DNA of 64,000 bases from the NCBI GenBank assembly GCA_038229135.1, contig JBBROS010000009.1, positions 1-64,000 of the forward strand, read 5' to 3'. Under the pieces are notes generated by a model. The model was not told where the DNA came from and made no database searches. It saw only the letters and a list, made by a program, of their open reading frames with translations. The translations under genes and the position numbers were made by a program. Below, piece by piece: positions 23,980 through 32,975 of the stretch (position 1 is its first letter; each line of letters begins with the position of its first letter). Source of the DNA: JBBROS01 sp038229135. GTDB taxonomy: Bacteria > Pseudomonadota > Alphaproteobacteria > Acetobacterales > Acetobacteraceae.

Positions 23980-25656
23980 TCACATCCCCTGGCGATGGAC
24001 TACCCGGCCGCCCAGGATCGTCAGCAATGCCTTCGTGTCCCGGATCTGCATCGCCGGCACCGCCAGCAGGTCCTGGGACAGCACGGCCAGGTCGGCGAGC
24101 TTCCCCACCTCGATCGATCCACGCTCGGCCTCGGTTCCCATCGTGATGGCGTTGTTGATCGTGTAGAGCCTCAGTGCCTCCGCCGCCGTGATGGCCTGCT
24201 CGGGACCCAGGGCGTAGCCGTTGAGCGTCTGCCGGGTCGTCATCCACCACATGGACAGGAACGGGTCCACCGGCACCACGGGCCCATCCGTGCCGCCGCC
24301 CACGTGAACGCCCGCATCCATCACCGAGCGGATCGGGATGGCATAGGCCGCCCGCTCTTCGCCCCACCAACGCCGCTGGTTGTGGCCGAGCAGCACCGCG
24401 TGGTCCTGCATGGTCGCCATGATGCCCATCTCGGCCATCCGGCGGATCGCGCCCGGCGTCGGCAGGAACAGGTGCATGATCGTCCAGCGCCGGCCGCGGA
24501 GGGGGGTGTCCGCGTTCACCCGGCCATAGGCATCGACGATGACGTCGATCGTCTCGTCGCCGACGGCGTGGGTCTGCACCTGGACATTGGCCGCGGCGGC
24601 CAGGCGCAGGCCCTCCACGAACTCGTCGACGCCGCCCGGCGGCAACAGCAGCAGGCCCTTGTAGCCGGCGTCCGGCTGCTCGCCGGGCACGATCCTGTAG
24701 GGCTGGTACATCCTGGCGCCCTCGACGCCGCCATCCAGGGGGAACTTGATCCCGGCGAAGCGCAGCATGTCGTCGGCCGGCAAGGCCTTGTGCGTCAGCC
24801 CCTTGCGGACCTGGTCGCGCGTCAGGGCGCGATACAGCAGATCCGTCCGCACCGTCATCTGCCCGGCCTGGCGCAGTTGATCGTACACCTGGATCACCCG
24901 GTCATCGACGCCCGGGTCCACCACCGACACCAGTCCGTAGCCGTTCAGCTCGCGCATCGTCTCCTGCATGAGCCGCGCATACTCGGCCGGGCCGGGCGGG
25001 GGCGGCAGCACACGGCGGACGAAGTAGGCCGCGTTCTCCAGCAGCACGCCCGTCGCCTCCCCGGCCGGATCGCGCACGATGACGCCACCCGGCGGGTTGG
25101 GCGTGGCCGCCGTGATCCCGGCCAGCGCCAGCGCCCGGCTGTTCGCCGTCACGACATGCCCCCCGCGCGGGATGAAGACGGGGTTGTCCGGGGATACGGT
25201 GTCCAGCTCCTGGCGCGTGGGCAGGCGCCCTTCGGCCAGCAGGCTCTCATGCCACCCGGACGACGCCAGCACCCATTGGCCCTGCGGCGTCCGCGCGACG
25301 CGCGCTGCGATCGCCCTCTGCACGTCCGCCACGGACCGCGCATCCAGCAACGCCACCGCCGGCCGGTTCAGCGCCGCAAAGGACATGTGCAGGTGCGTGT
25401 CGATCAGCCCGGGAACCATCGTGCGCCCGGCGAGGTCCACCCCCTCCGTCCCCGGCCCGGCTTGCGCCATCGCCGCGGCGTCGTCGCCCACCACCACGAA
25501 GCGTCCGCCACGGATGGCCACGGCCGCAACGGTGCGGGACGCGCCGTCCACCGTGTGAACGATACCGTTGCGGAGCACCATGTCCGCCGGCTGGGCCCAG
25601 GCCGGCATGGCCAGCGCTACGAGCCACGCGACATGCCGCAGCGCAGGACCGACCAC
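23980..25656 (-). CDS. Exported amidohydrolase family protein (YtcJ-like, Amidohydro_3)
   Basis: Metal-dependent hydrolase of 558 residues with a signal peptide (VAWLVALAMPAWAQ). The conserved opening is ADMVLRNGIVHTVDG; the metal motif is LIDTHLHMS near residue 84. Later parts are QTHAVGDETID near residue 370, GGTDGPVVPVDP near residue 450, and the ending GSIEVGKLADLAVLSQDLL. The start is a GTG at 25656, one base after the stop of the upstream Tat-exported protein. The substrate is unknown; family members act on amides, lactams and imides. Its end meets the convergent formyltransferase gene with two bases between them. Confidence 0.82.
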   Translation of the reverse strand: MVGPALRHVAWLVALAMPAWAQPADMVLRNGIVHTVDGASRTVAAVAIRGGRFVVVGDDAAAMAQAGPGTEGVDLAGRTMVPGLIDTHLHMSFAALNRPAVALLDARSVADVQRAIAARVARTPQGQWVLASSGWHESLLAEGRLPTRQELDTVSPDNPVFIPRGGHVVTANSRALALAGITAATPNPPGGVIVRDPAGEATGVLLENAAYFVRRVLPPPPGPAEYARLMQETMRELNGYGLVSVVDPGVDDRVIQVYDQLRQAGQMTVRTDLLYRALTRDQVRKGLTHKALPADDMLRFAGIKFPLDGGVEGARMYQPYRIVPGEQPDAGYKGLLLLPPGGVDEFVEGLRLAAAANVQVQTHAVGDETIDVIVDAYGRVNADTPLRGRRWTIMHLFLPTPGAIRRMAEMGIMATMQDHAVLLGHNQRRWWGEERAAYAIPIRSVMDAGVHVGGGTDGPVVPVDPFLSMWWMTTRQTLNGYALGPEQAITAAEALRLYTINNAITMGTEAERGSIEVGKLADLAVLSQDLLAVPAMQIRDTKALLTILGGRVVHRQGM

Positions 25657-25657
25657 G

Positions 25658-26080
25658 TTATGCCGCCCCGATCGTCGCGTCCTTCAACTTGAACTCAGGC
25701 GATAGCTCCAAGCGCCCCGTCACCACCACCTCCTGCAACGCCGGCGCACCCGGTTCGAACTGCGCGGTCCGCACGGCGAGGCTGGCACTGAGGTCGTGCG
25801 TCGCGCCGCAAAGCTGGCATGGCAGGGACGGCTGCTCCGACAAGGAGAACTCCCGCCCGTCCAGGCTCGGCGACAGGTAGCCGCGGATGGTGACGGCCTC
25901 GGCCGCCAGGCCCCGGGCCAAGGCCGACGGCGCGCCGTCCGTGCCCACCAGCTCCGCGATGCCAGGACCCTCGATGGCGGCACGCACCCTCGTAGCCGGC
26001 AAGAGAGCCGCAAGCCCGGCGGCCAGCAGCACGGTGCGGCGACCCGGGGTGGGGACGGCATCACAACGAACGCGGACCAT
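25658..26080 (-). CDS. Tat-exported protein with CxxC motif, function unknown
   Basis: A 140-residue protein with a twin-arginine-type leader (PGRRTVLLAAGLAALLPA, cleaved near VRA). The mature part reads EAVTIRGYLSPSLDGREF, then PSLPCQLCGATHDL and VVVTGRLELSPEF. The CxxC could bind metal or be redox-active, and the VTIRGYLSP pattern recalls DUF3299-type proteins; this is a weak impression. It is the first gene of a two-gene operon with the exported amidohydrolase. The start is the ATG at 26080. Confidence 0.6.
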   Translation of the reverse strand: MVRVRCDAVPTPGRRTVLLAAGLAALLPATRVRAAIEGPGIAELVGTDGAPSALARGLAAEAVTIRGYLSPSLDGREFSLSEQPSLPCQLCGATHDLSASLAVRTAQFEPGAPALQEVVVTGRLELSPEFKLKDATIGAA

Positions 26081-26216
26081 GAGCAATCTCCTGAACAGGC
26101 CACCCGATGATGCACCCAGACCGGGCATCGGCGTCAACAGCGGGTTCGATCGACCGTCCGTCGCGGCAACATGCGAGTGGCGCAGAACCCGCCGGGGGCG
26201 CACAATCTGTCCGGAG

Positions 26217-27452
26217 ATGGACTCCTCACCGAGCCGGCATGGCACAATCGCCAGCATCGTTGCCTCCGGCAGTTTTCGTCGGCTCTGGGTGCTGGGCGGC
26301 CTGGTCAACGCAACCCGCTGGGTCGAGATGCTCGCCGCCGGGCTTTTCGTGTTCCGCACCACCGGCTCTGGGCTCGATGTCGCGATCGTTCTCGCCGCCC
26401 GAAGCCTCCCGATGCTGCTACTGGGCGCCGTGATGGGTGTGGTTTGCGACGCAGTCGACCGCCGCCGCATCCTCATGGCCGGCTTGGTGATCAGCGCCGC
26501 AACCGCGATCGCGATCGCGGTCCTGGGCGCGGCCGGACTGGCACGCCCCTGGCACGTGGCCGTCGCCGCCTTCATCAGCGGCGGCGTCTGGGCCACCGAA
26601 CTTTCGGCCCGGCGCCGCATGATCGGCGAGTGTGCCGGCCTCGCCCACGTCTCCCGCGCGATAGCGCTCGACAGCCTGACCAACTCGCTTGCCCGCGTTG
26701 CCGGCCCGCTGATGGGCAGCCTTGCCTTTGCCTATACGGGACTTCCGGGGGCCTATGGGCTGTCCGCCGCTGCTTCCCTCCTCGGTCTCGTGCTGGTGGG
26801 CGGCGTCCGCTATTCCCAGACCACGCGCCCGTTGAAGGTATCGGGGATCCCGCGAGACCTCGCCGACGGGTTCCGGTACGCCACGCGTAATGTCACGGTG
26901 CTGGCCGTGCTGGCGGTCACCGCGGCCATGAACCTGTTTGCCTTTTCCTACACCGCCATCGTCGCCCCGCTGGCCCAGCTCGGCTTCGGCATGTCCGAGG
27001 CGATGACTGGTCTCCTGGCAGCCGGGGAGCCCCTGGGTGCCGCCATCGGCGGCCTGCTGCTGGCCAGACGCTCCATGCCGACCCGGCCCCTGCTTTTTCT
27101 TCTCGGCGGCTCGTTGGCGTTCATGGCCTCGCTCATGGTCATGCCGCTGATGCCCAGCTATCTGCTGGCGTGCCTCGTCCTGACGATCGGCGGGCTGGGC
27201 CTCGCAGTGTTCGGCAACATGCAGACGAGCCTGATCCTCACGGCAGTCCCGGCAGCGCTCCGCTCCCGTCAGATGGGGCTGATCACGGTCTGCATCGGGG
27301 TCGCGCCGCTGGGGCAGGTCCTGATGGGCCTGCTCGCGAACCAGTTTGGTCCTCGCGGCGGCGTTTTCGTCTCTGCGATCACCGGTGTCGCTGCACTCGG
27401 CCTCATCATCCTGTTTTGCACGCGCAAGGCCCGGTTTGCGCCTTCAGCCTGA
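26217..27452 (+). CDS. Major facilitator superfamily transporter
   Basis: Predicted inner-membrane MFS protein of 411 residues with about 12 hydrophobic segments. The loop 2–3 motif GVVCDAVDRRRILMAG is near residue 76, and the central loop contains PRDLADGFRYATRN. It belongs to the Enterobactin-exporter-like group (MFS_3) by look (FRRLWVLGGLVNATRWVEM at the N-terminus). The start ATG at 26217 follows CCGGAG; earlier in-frame starts would run into the divergent gene's start. The substrate is unknown and there is no clear operon partner. Confidence 0.75.
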   Translation: MDSSPSRHGTIASIVASGSFRRLWVLGGLVNATRWVEMLAAGLFVFRTTGSGLDVAIVLAARSLPMLLLGAVMGVVCDAVDRRRILMAGLVISAATAIAIAVLGAAGLARPWHVAVAAFISGGVWATELSARRRMIGECAGLAHVSRAIALDSLTNSLARVAGPLMGSLAFAYTGLPGAYGLSAAASLLGLVLVGGVRYSQTTRPLKVSGIPRDLADGFRYATRNVTVLAVLAVTAAMNLFAFSYTAIVAPLAQLGFGMSEAMTGLLAAGEPLGAAIGGLLLARRSMPTRPLLFLLGGSLAFMASLMVMPLMPSYLLACLVLTIGGLGLAVFGNMQTSLILTAVPAALRSRQMGLITVCIGVAPLGQVLMGLLANQFGPRGGVFVSAITGVAALGLIILFCTRKARFAPSA

Positions 27453-27594
27453 AGGTCGTCGGGTCAGGGTCGCATCTTGTCACCAGACCTGACCCACATC
27501 GCGGCACACGCCGATGACGAATTGCGCCGCGCTCGTGCCACCTCACCGATGGCCGCGCGTTCACACGCGGTAATCCGCAGCGGGGAAGCCTGTC

Positions 27595-29961
27595 TTGAGC
27601 AGAATGGCGCGACGTCTGACGAACGGCGCAGGCGGCTTGGCCTTGATGATCGTGGGCGCGGTGATCGCAGTCGCGGTCCTCGACCTGAATGCGTTCAAGC
27701 CGCAGATCGAGGCGGCCGTGCTGAACGCGACCGGCCGGGCCATCGAGATGAACGGCCCCTTGCGGATCGGCTGGTCGCTGGAACCGACGATCGAGGCAAG
27801 CGACGTCACCCTGGCCAACCTGCCCGGCGGGAGCCGGCCCGACATCGCTCGTGTCGAGCGGATCCAGGCGCGGCTGTCGATCCCCGCGCTTTTCCGCCGC
27901 GAGATCGAAGTGACCCGCCTTACGCTGATCGGTCCGGATATCCTCTTCGAGCAGATCGGCTCGAAGCCCAACTGGTTGTGGGCCGCACCGCCTTCACCCG
28001 AGAACACGCCGGCACAGGCGAAACCTACCCCACGCCCGGTCCTGGAAGCGGGCCCCGGCTCCGATTCAAGCTCCACGTGGAGCTTGCGCATCCGCAGCGT
28101 CCGAATCGTGAACGGCATGCTGACGTGGCGCGGGCCGTCTTACACCAGGGTCATCGGCGTACGAACGCTGGCGCTGACCAATTCGGCCGATGGCGGCCCG
28201 GTCGACGTGAACGCCGTGCTTGTCTACTCCGATTTTAAGCCGTTCGACATTGAGGTCGCGGCCCAGCCGTCCGGCGGACTGCGCGATCCATGGACGGCGA
28301 AGCTGCGGATCAACGCGTTCGATACGACCGCAACCGCGGCTGGGACGTTCGACCTGGACGGGCCGTTCGACCTGCAGGTGGATGGCACGAGCGGCGCGTT
28401 GGAGAAGCTGAACGCGCTCCTGCCCGAGATGCGGTTGCCGCCGCTGCACGGCCTGACACTATCGACGCACATCCGCAACGGCCCCAAGTTGGGCGCTCTT
28501 CCCATCGTCGGCGCCACGCAATTGCACTTCAGCAACGCCGACCTTGCGGCGCCTGGTCTGTTTGGCAGCGTCGCCGGGCTCGTTCTGGGCGCGACGAAGG
28601 TGTCATTGCCGGCAGAGGGGGGAGTTGCGACCATCGCTTCGTCCGGCCGGTTTGCCGGGCAGGCGCTCTCCCTGGCGGGCACCGTCGGAGTGCCGAGACA
28701 GCCGGACGGCAAGCATGCCATCCCGATCGATCTCAAGGCGGAAGCTGGGGCTGGAAGCCTGGCCCTGAAAGGCAATGTCGCCATCGATGCGCTACGGTTT
28801 CGCGGCCTGGACGCGGTCGCCACGCTTCAAGCCCCGGCTTTGGCAGCATTGCGGCCGTTACTGTCCCCGAGTCTGCCGGCGCTGACCAACGTGCGTTTCG
28901 AAGGCCACGTCGCGGTGCCGGCCGATGGCGGCGCCCTCGCCGTGAGGGGTGGCAAGCTGGTTGCGGCCCAAGGCGACGTTGCCGGGGACTGGACGTTAGG
29001 GCTCAGGAGTGCGCTGTCCGTCGAGGGTAAGCTGGCTTCCACCCGCCTGGACCTCGATGCCATGCTCGTTGCGTTCGGTGTCGCCTTGCCGGCCGCGCCT
29101 GCAATGGCCGGCGCCCGGGGGCCGGCCATCTCGACCGCCCCGTTCGACTGGGCGCGCCTGCGAGGGCCGAAGGTGAACCTCACGGCGCAGATTGCCGCAA
29201 TGCCGTTCCAAGGCGAGGTCTGGCGGAACGTGGGCTTGGCACTTCGGCTCGAGGGGGGCCGTATGGTGGCCGGTCCGGTCACGGTGTCCCTGCCCCAAGG
29301 CCCGCTGCACATGTCGTTCAAGGTCGATGCATCGGGCAACGGCATACCCGTCGCCGTCGACCTGCGCGCGCCGGGCATCCCGCTCGCGCTCGTGGCCCGC
29401 TACGCCGGCCTGCCCGGGCCGATGGAGGGCTTTGTCCGGATCGAGGCGAACCTGCAGGGCATCGGGAGCACTCCGCACGACGTCGCGGCCTCGCTGGGCG
29501 GACAGCTCTCGGCGACGTTGATGGGCGGCCGTATGACGAATGAGGCCTTCACCATGCTGACGTCCGCGTCGCTCGAGGCGCTCAGCATCAAGGTGCCCCC
29601 CCAAGGGGAAACGGCGTTGCACTGCCTCGGCCTCGTCGGGTCGTTCGAACGAGGGGTCGGGCGGTTCCGGACCGTTGCCTTGGACACGACGTATCTCAAG
29701 CTCGATGGCACCGGGACTGTCGATTTCGGCCGGGAGACGGTGGCCTTCAAGTTGCGGCCGATGACAGAGATCGCGGGTTCCCAAGTGGCTGTCCCGGTCG
29801 TCGTGGAAGGGCCTTTCCACGACGTGCAAGGCCGCCTCGACGCGACCGGCCTGGACAAGCTCGGCTTGTTCATCGACGGGCTGTTCGGCGGAGAACGCTC
29901 GACGGCTTGCGCCGATGCCGGGCTGGCTGCGCCACCGCCTGCTAGCGAAAGAGCGCGTTAA
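27595..29961 (+). CDS. AsmA family protein
   Basis: A large envelope protein of 788 residues, anchored by one N-terminal helix (GGLALMIVGAVIAVAVLDL). The typical AsmA opening follows: LNAFKPQIEAAVLNATGRAIEMNG, PLRIGWSLEPTIEASDVTLAN. The C-terminal AsmA_2 part contains GSTPHDVAASLGGQLSATLMGG near residue 630. Members act in outer-membrane biogenesis or lipid transport between membranes. The start is a TTG at 27595, well spaced from GGGGAAG; an ATG at 27604 is the alternative. It converges with the glycosyltransferase gene with 15 bases between them. Confidence 0.82.
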   Translation: MSRMARRLTNGAGGLALMIVGAVIAVAVLDLNAFKPQIEAAVLNATGRAIEMNGPLRIGWSLEPTIEASDVTLANLPGGSRPDIARVERIQARLSIPALFRREIEVTRLTLIGPDILFEQIGSKPNWLWAAPPSPENTPAQAKPTPRPVLEAGPGSDSSSTWSLRIRSVRIVNGMLTWRGPSYTRVIGVRTLALTNSADGGPVDVNAVLVYSDFKPFDIEVAAQPSGGLRDPWTAKLRINAFDTTATAAGTFDLDGPFDLQVDGTSGALEKLNALLPEMRLPPLHGLTLSTHIRNGPKLGALPIVGATQLHFSNADLAAPGLFGSVAGLVLGATKVSLPAEGGVATIASSGRFAGQALSLAGTVGVPRQPDGKHAIPIDLKAEAGAGSLALKGNVAIDALRFRGLDAVATLQAPALAALRPLLSPSLPALTNVRFEGHVAVPADGGALAVRGGKLVAAQGDVAGDWTLGLRSALSVEGKLASTRLDLDAMLVAFGVALPAAPAMAGARGPAISTAPFDWARLRGPKVNLTAQIAAMPFQGEVWRNVGLALRLEGGRMVAGPVTVSLPQGPLHMSFKVDASGNGIPVAVDLRAPGIPLALVARYAGLPGPMEGFVRIEANLQGIGSTPHDVAASLGGQLSATLMGGRMTNEAFTMLTSASLEALSIKVPPQGETALHCLGLVGSFERGVGRFRTVALDTTYLKLDGTGTVDFGRETVAFKLRPMTEIAGSQVAVPVVVEGPFHDVQGRLDATGLDKLGLFIDGLFGGERSTACADAGLAAPPPASERAR

Positions 29962-29976
29962 GAGAAAGTCGCCGGC

Positions 29977-30753
29977 CTACCGGTAGTCGTTCCAGGCGCT
30001 CGTGAACGGCTTGCGGAAGAACGTCGCCCAGATGTAGTTGGTGCTGTAGCGCAGGGCGGTCATGAACACCCCGTCCCCCCGTAACCGCCGGCCGCTCGAC
30101 CGGGCCATCAGCTTCCACGTGAAGTCAACATTGCCCACGCGGCTCATACGCCGCGCGATGTCCGTGTCCTCGCCATAGAACTGGAACGTGTCGCTGAACC
30201 CGCCCGCCTGCTCGAGCGCGGCGCGCTTGACCACGAAGTTGCCACCCTGGATCATGCTGCCCACGCCCAGCACATGCTTGTTGAAGGCGTAGGTGCAGAA
30301 CCCGATGGCATAGAACGCCCGTGCCATGTAACGGACGTGCAGCGGAACGTCATAGTAGTCATAGGGGCCGCTATAGGCCACGAGCGACGTATCCCGCTGA
30401 AAACCCGTCATGACGTGATCGATCCACCCCACGGGGATCTGGGTGTCCGCGTCGATATTGGCGATCAGCACGCCCTGTGCTGCTTCGTATCCGGCCCGTC
30501 TTGCAGCCACCAGGCTCTTGACCGGCTCGTTCACCAGCGTCACGCCCGGCGTCGATGCCGCCACTTCGGGCGTGCGGTCGGTGCTCGCGTTGTTCACAAC
30601 GATCACCTCCGCCTGCACGCCCGATCGGTCGATCTCCGCCCGTATCGCCGCGAGGCAGGCCGGCAACAGCGCCTCCTCGTTGAAGGCAGGGACGACGAAG
30701 CTCAGTTGGACGGCGCTCGAGGGCGGGCTTGTCACGGTTGGGGCTGCGGTCAT
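29977..30753 (-). CDS. Glycosyltransferase family 2
   Basis: GT-A fold glycosyltransferase, 258 residues. It shows LSFVVPAFNEEALLPACLAAI near residue 17, VIVVNNASTDRTPEVA, the DxD motif in NIDADTQIP near residue 100, and the acceptor-side GEDTDIARRM near residue 195. There is no strong membrane anchor, though hydrophobic patches (YMARAFYAIGFCTYAF) could associate with the membrane. The sugar donor and acceptor are unknown. With the nearby acetyl- and formyltransferases it hints at surface-glycan work. The ATG at 30753 is used; a 161-bp divergent spacer separates it from the next operon. Confidence 0.85.
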   Translation of the reverse strand: MTAAPTVTSPPSSAVQLSFVVPAFNEEALLPACLAAIRAEIDRSGVQAEVIVVNNASTDRTPEVAASTPGVTLVNEPVKSLVAARRAGYEAAQGVLIANIDADTQIPVGWIDHVMTGFQRDTSLVAYSGPYDYYDVPLHVRYMARAFYAIGFCTYAFNKHVLGVGSMIQGGNFVVKRAALEQAGGFSDTFQFYGEDTDIARRMSRVGNVDFTWKLMARSSGRRLRGDGVFMTALRYSTNYIWATFFRKPFTSAWNDYR

Positions 30754-30914
30754 TCGGCTCGAACCTCTCGTTGACGCGGGCGAGGCACGCCAGACAGGAT
30801 CGACGCGAGTCGGTCCAGCGACAAATTCATGTCACACCATGCCAACGCATCCCGGCGTGGACAAGTTCGCGTAGCCGGAGGACGTTGGCGCCGACTGGCC
30901 CCGGAGACACGCGC

Positions 30915-32474
30915 ATGCCCTACGCCCCGCCCGACCATGTGACGCAGCATTGGCAGGTGACGAAGCCCGCCGCGACCGGCCGGCGCGGCATGGTGGCGAG
31001 CCAGTCGCGCGATGCGGCGCTGGCCGGCGTCTCGGTGCTCGAGGCCGGGGGCAACGCGGTGGACGCGGCGGTGGCGACGGCGCTGGCGCTGGCGGCAATG
31101 GAGCCATGGAACAGCGGGCTGGGCGGCATCGGGTTCGCGCTGGTGCACCGGGCCGGGCAGGCGCGGGCGGAGGTGGTCGATTTCGGCCCCCGGGCACCCG
31201 GGCGCCTGCAGCCGGACGTGTTCCGCCTCACGGGCCGCCGCGCGCAGGACCTGTTTGCCTGGCCCGAGGTGGAGGACGACGCGAACGTCCACGGCCCGCT
31301 CAGCTTCGCCATCCCGTCCGCCCCGGCCGGCTATGCGCTGCTCCACGAGCGCTTCGGCACGATGCCGATCGGGGAGCTGCTCGCGCCCGCCGTTGCGCTC
31401 GCCCAGCGGGGGTTGCCGCAGGACTGGTTCACCACGCTCAAGGTGGCCAACGCCGCGGTCATCCTGCGCCGCTACCCGAGCAGTGCGGCCATCTACCTGC
31501 CGAACGGCCTGCCGCCCGTGGCCCCCTACCAGGGCGCGCCCGGCTTCTTCCGCCTCGGCGCGCTGCCGGACACGCTGGAGCAGCTGGCCCATGCCGGGCT
31601 GCGGGACTTCTACGAGGGCGATGTGGCCCGCGCGCTCGCCGCCGACCTGAAGGCGCTCGGCGCTGTGCTGGACGCCGACGACCTGCGGGGCTGCACGGCA
31701 GAGATCCGCCCTTGCACCGAGCTGCCCTATGCCGGAGGCACGTTGCAGCTCGCAGGAGGCCTCACCGCCTCGCCCACCTTCGCCCGCGTGGTGGCGCTGA
31801 TGCCCCGCAGCACGGCGCCCGACGCAGCCTGGTTCGCGGCGCTCGCCGGGGCCATGCGCACCGCCTATGCCGAGCGGCTCGAGGGCCTCGGCGACGCCGA
31901 CCCCTTGGCCGCCGAGAGCTGCACCACGCACCTGACCACCTGCGACGCGGACGGCACGATGGTCGCCATGACGACCACGCTCCTCTCGTCGATGGGCAGC
32001 CGCGTGGTGCTGCCCGGCACGGGCGTGCTGATGAACAACGGAGTCATGTGGTTCGACCCGACGCCCGGCCGCCCGAACTCTGTAGGCCCCGGCAAGCGGC
32101 CGCTGACGAACATGCTGCCTGCGATCCTGGCCAGGGACGGCGCCCCCGTGCTCGCCGCTGGCGCCTCGGGCGGGCGGCGCATCATGGCCGCCGTCGCGCA
32201 GATGCTGGCCTTCACCGCCGAGTTCGGCATGGACCCGGCCGAGGCCGCCGCGCATCCGCGGATCGACGTGAGCGACGCCGACACGGTCCACGCCGACTGC
32301 CGCCTGCCGGCGGACGTGCTGGCCGCGCTGGAGGCGCAGGGCCCGGTCGAGGTGGTGGAGCACGGCGTGCTGCCCGTTAACTTCGCCTGCCCGAACCTGA
32401 TCCAGGTGAAGGACGGCATGCGCACCGGCATCACGGACACCATGAGCCCGTGGTCGGCCGCCATCGCCCAATGA
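30915..32474 (+). CDS. Gamma-glutamyltransferase family protein
   Basis: Ntn-hydrolase precursor of 519 residues. The N-terminal segment GMVASQSRDAALAGVSVLEAGGNAVDAAVATALAL (split: GMVASQSRDAAL, GGNAVDAAVA) is typical. The autocleavage/nucleophile site is CTTHLTTCDADG near residue 337, and the later NNGVMWFDP and GKRPLTNMLPAIL match the small subunit. No signal peptide is visible, so it may act in the cytoplasm, unlike the periplasmic E. coli enzyme. It would hydrolyse or transfer gamma-glutamyl groups, for example from glutathione. Its stop overlaps the next start (ATGA). Confidence 0.85.
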   Translation: MPYAPPDHVTQHWQVTKPAATGRRGMVASQSRDAALAGVSVLEAGGNAVDAAVATALALAAMEPWNSGLGGIGFALVHRAGQARAEVVDFGPRAPGRLQPDVFRLTGRRAQDLFAWPEVEDDANVHGPLSFAIPSAPAGYALLHERFGTMPIGELLAPAVALAQRGLPQDWFTTLKVANAAVILRRYPSSAAIYLPNGLPPVAPYQGAPGFFRLGALPDTLEQLAHAGLRDFYEGDVARALAADLKALGAVLDADDLRGCTAEIRPCTELPYAGGTLQLAGGLTASPTFARVVALMPRSTAPDAAWFAALAGAMRTAYAERLEGLGDADPLAAESCTTHLTTCDADGTMVAMTTTLLSSMGSRVVLPGTGVLMNNGVMWFDPTPGRPNSVGPGKRPLTNMLPAILARDGAPVLAAGASGGRRIMAAVAQMLAFTAEFGMDPAEAAAHPRIDVSDADTVHADCRLPADVLAALEAQGPVEVVEHGVLPVNFACPNLIQVKDGMRTGITDTMSPWSAAIAQ

Positions 32475-32926
32475 CACCCATCGGGAGGCTGCGCACCCCG
32501 TTCGCCACGCTGGCCGACTGTCCGCGCAACGGCCGCAAGCTGCAGCCGCCGCCGGACTGCGTGGCGGAGTTGGACATGGCCTACGCGGCCGGGCTCGAGG
32601 GCATCGAAGGCTTCTCCCACCTGATCCTGCTCTACTGGCTTGGGCCGCAGCCGGACACGCTGCACGTCACGCCCGCGTTCGCGCGCGCAACGGACGGCAA
32701 GCCCCGCGGCGTGTTCGCCACCCGCTCCCCCGTGCGCCCCAACCCGATCGGGCTCAGCGTGGTCCGGCTCCTGCGCGTGGAGGGCGCCCGGCTGCACGTG
32801 CACAACCTCGACTGCCTGGACGGCACGCCGCTGCTCGACATCAAGCCCTACCTCCCCAGCACGGATGCCGAGCCCGAAGCAGCCATGGGCTGGCTGGAGC
32901 CCCATCGGACGGCGGTGCCGGCGTGA
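32471..32926 (+). CDS. trmO: tRNA (N6-threonylcarbamoyladenosine-37-N6)-methyltransferase TrmO
   Basis: SAM-dependent methyltransferase of the TsaA/UPF0066 family that makes m6t6A37 in tRNA-Thr. At 151 residues it has the core beta-barrel domain and lacks the C-terminal extension of the E. coli protein. The family signature GVFATRSPVRPNPIGLS is near residue 79. The N-terminal IGRLRTPFATLADCPRNG and LEGIEGFSHLILLYWL are also typical. It is coupled by ATGA to the gamma-glutamyltransferase gene, an odd neighbour for a tRNA modification enzyme. Confidence 0.88.
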   Translation: MTPIGRLRTPFATLADCPRNGRKLQPPPDCVAELDMAYAAGLEGIEGFSHLILLYWLGPQPDTLHVTPAFARATDGKPRGVFATRSPVRPNPIGLSVVRLLRVEGARLHVHNLDCLDGTPLLDIKPYLPSTDAEPEAAMGWLEPHRTAVPA

Positions 32927-32975
32927 GCATCATGGATTCCGTCGCGTTCAGCCCCGTTCTGCTCCCGGCTCCGAC

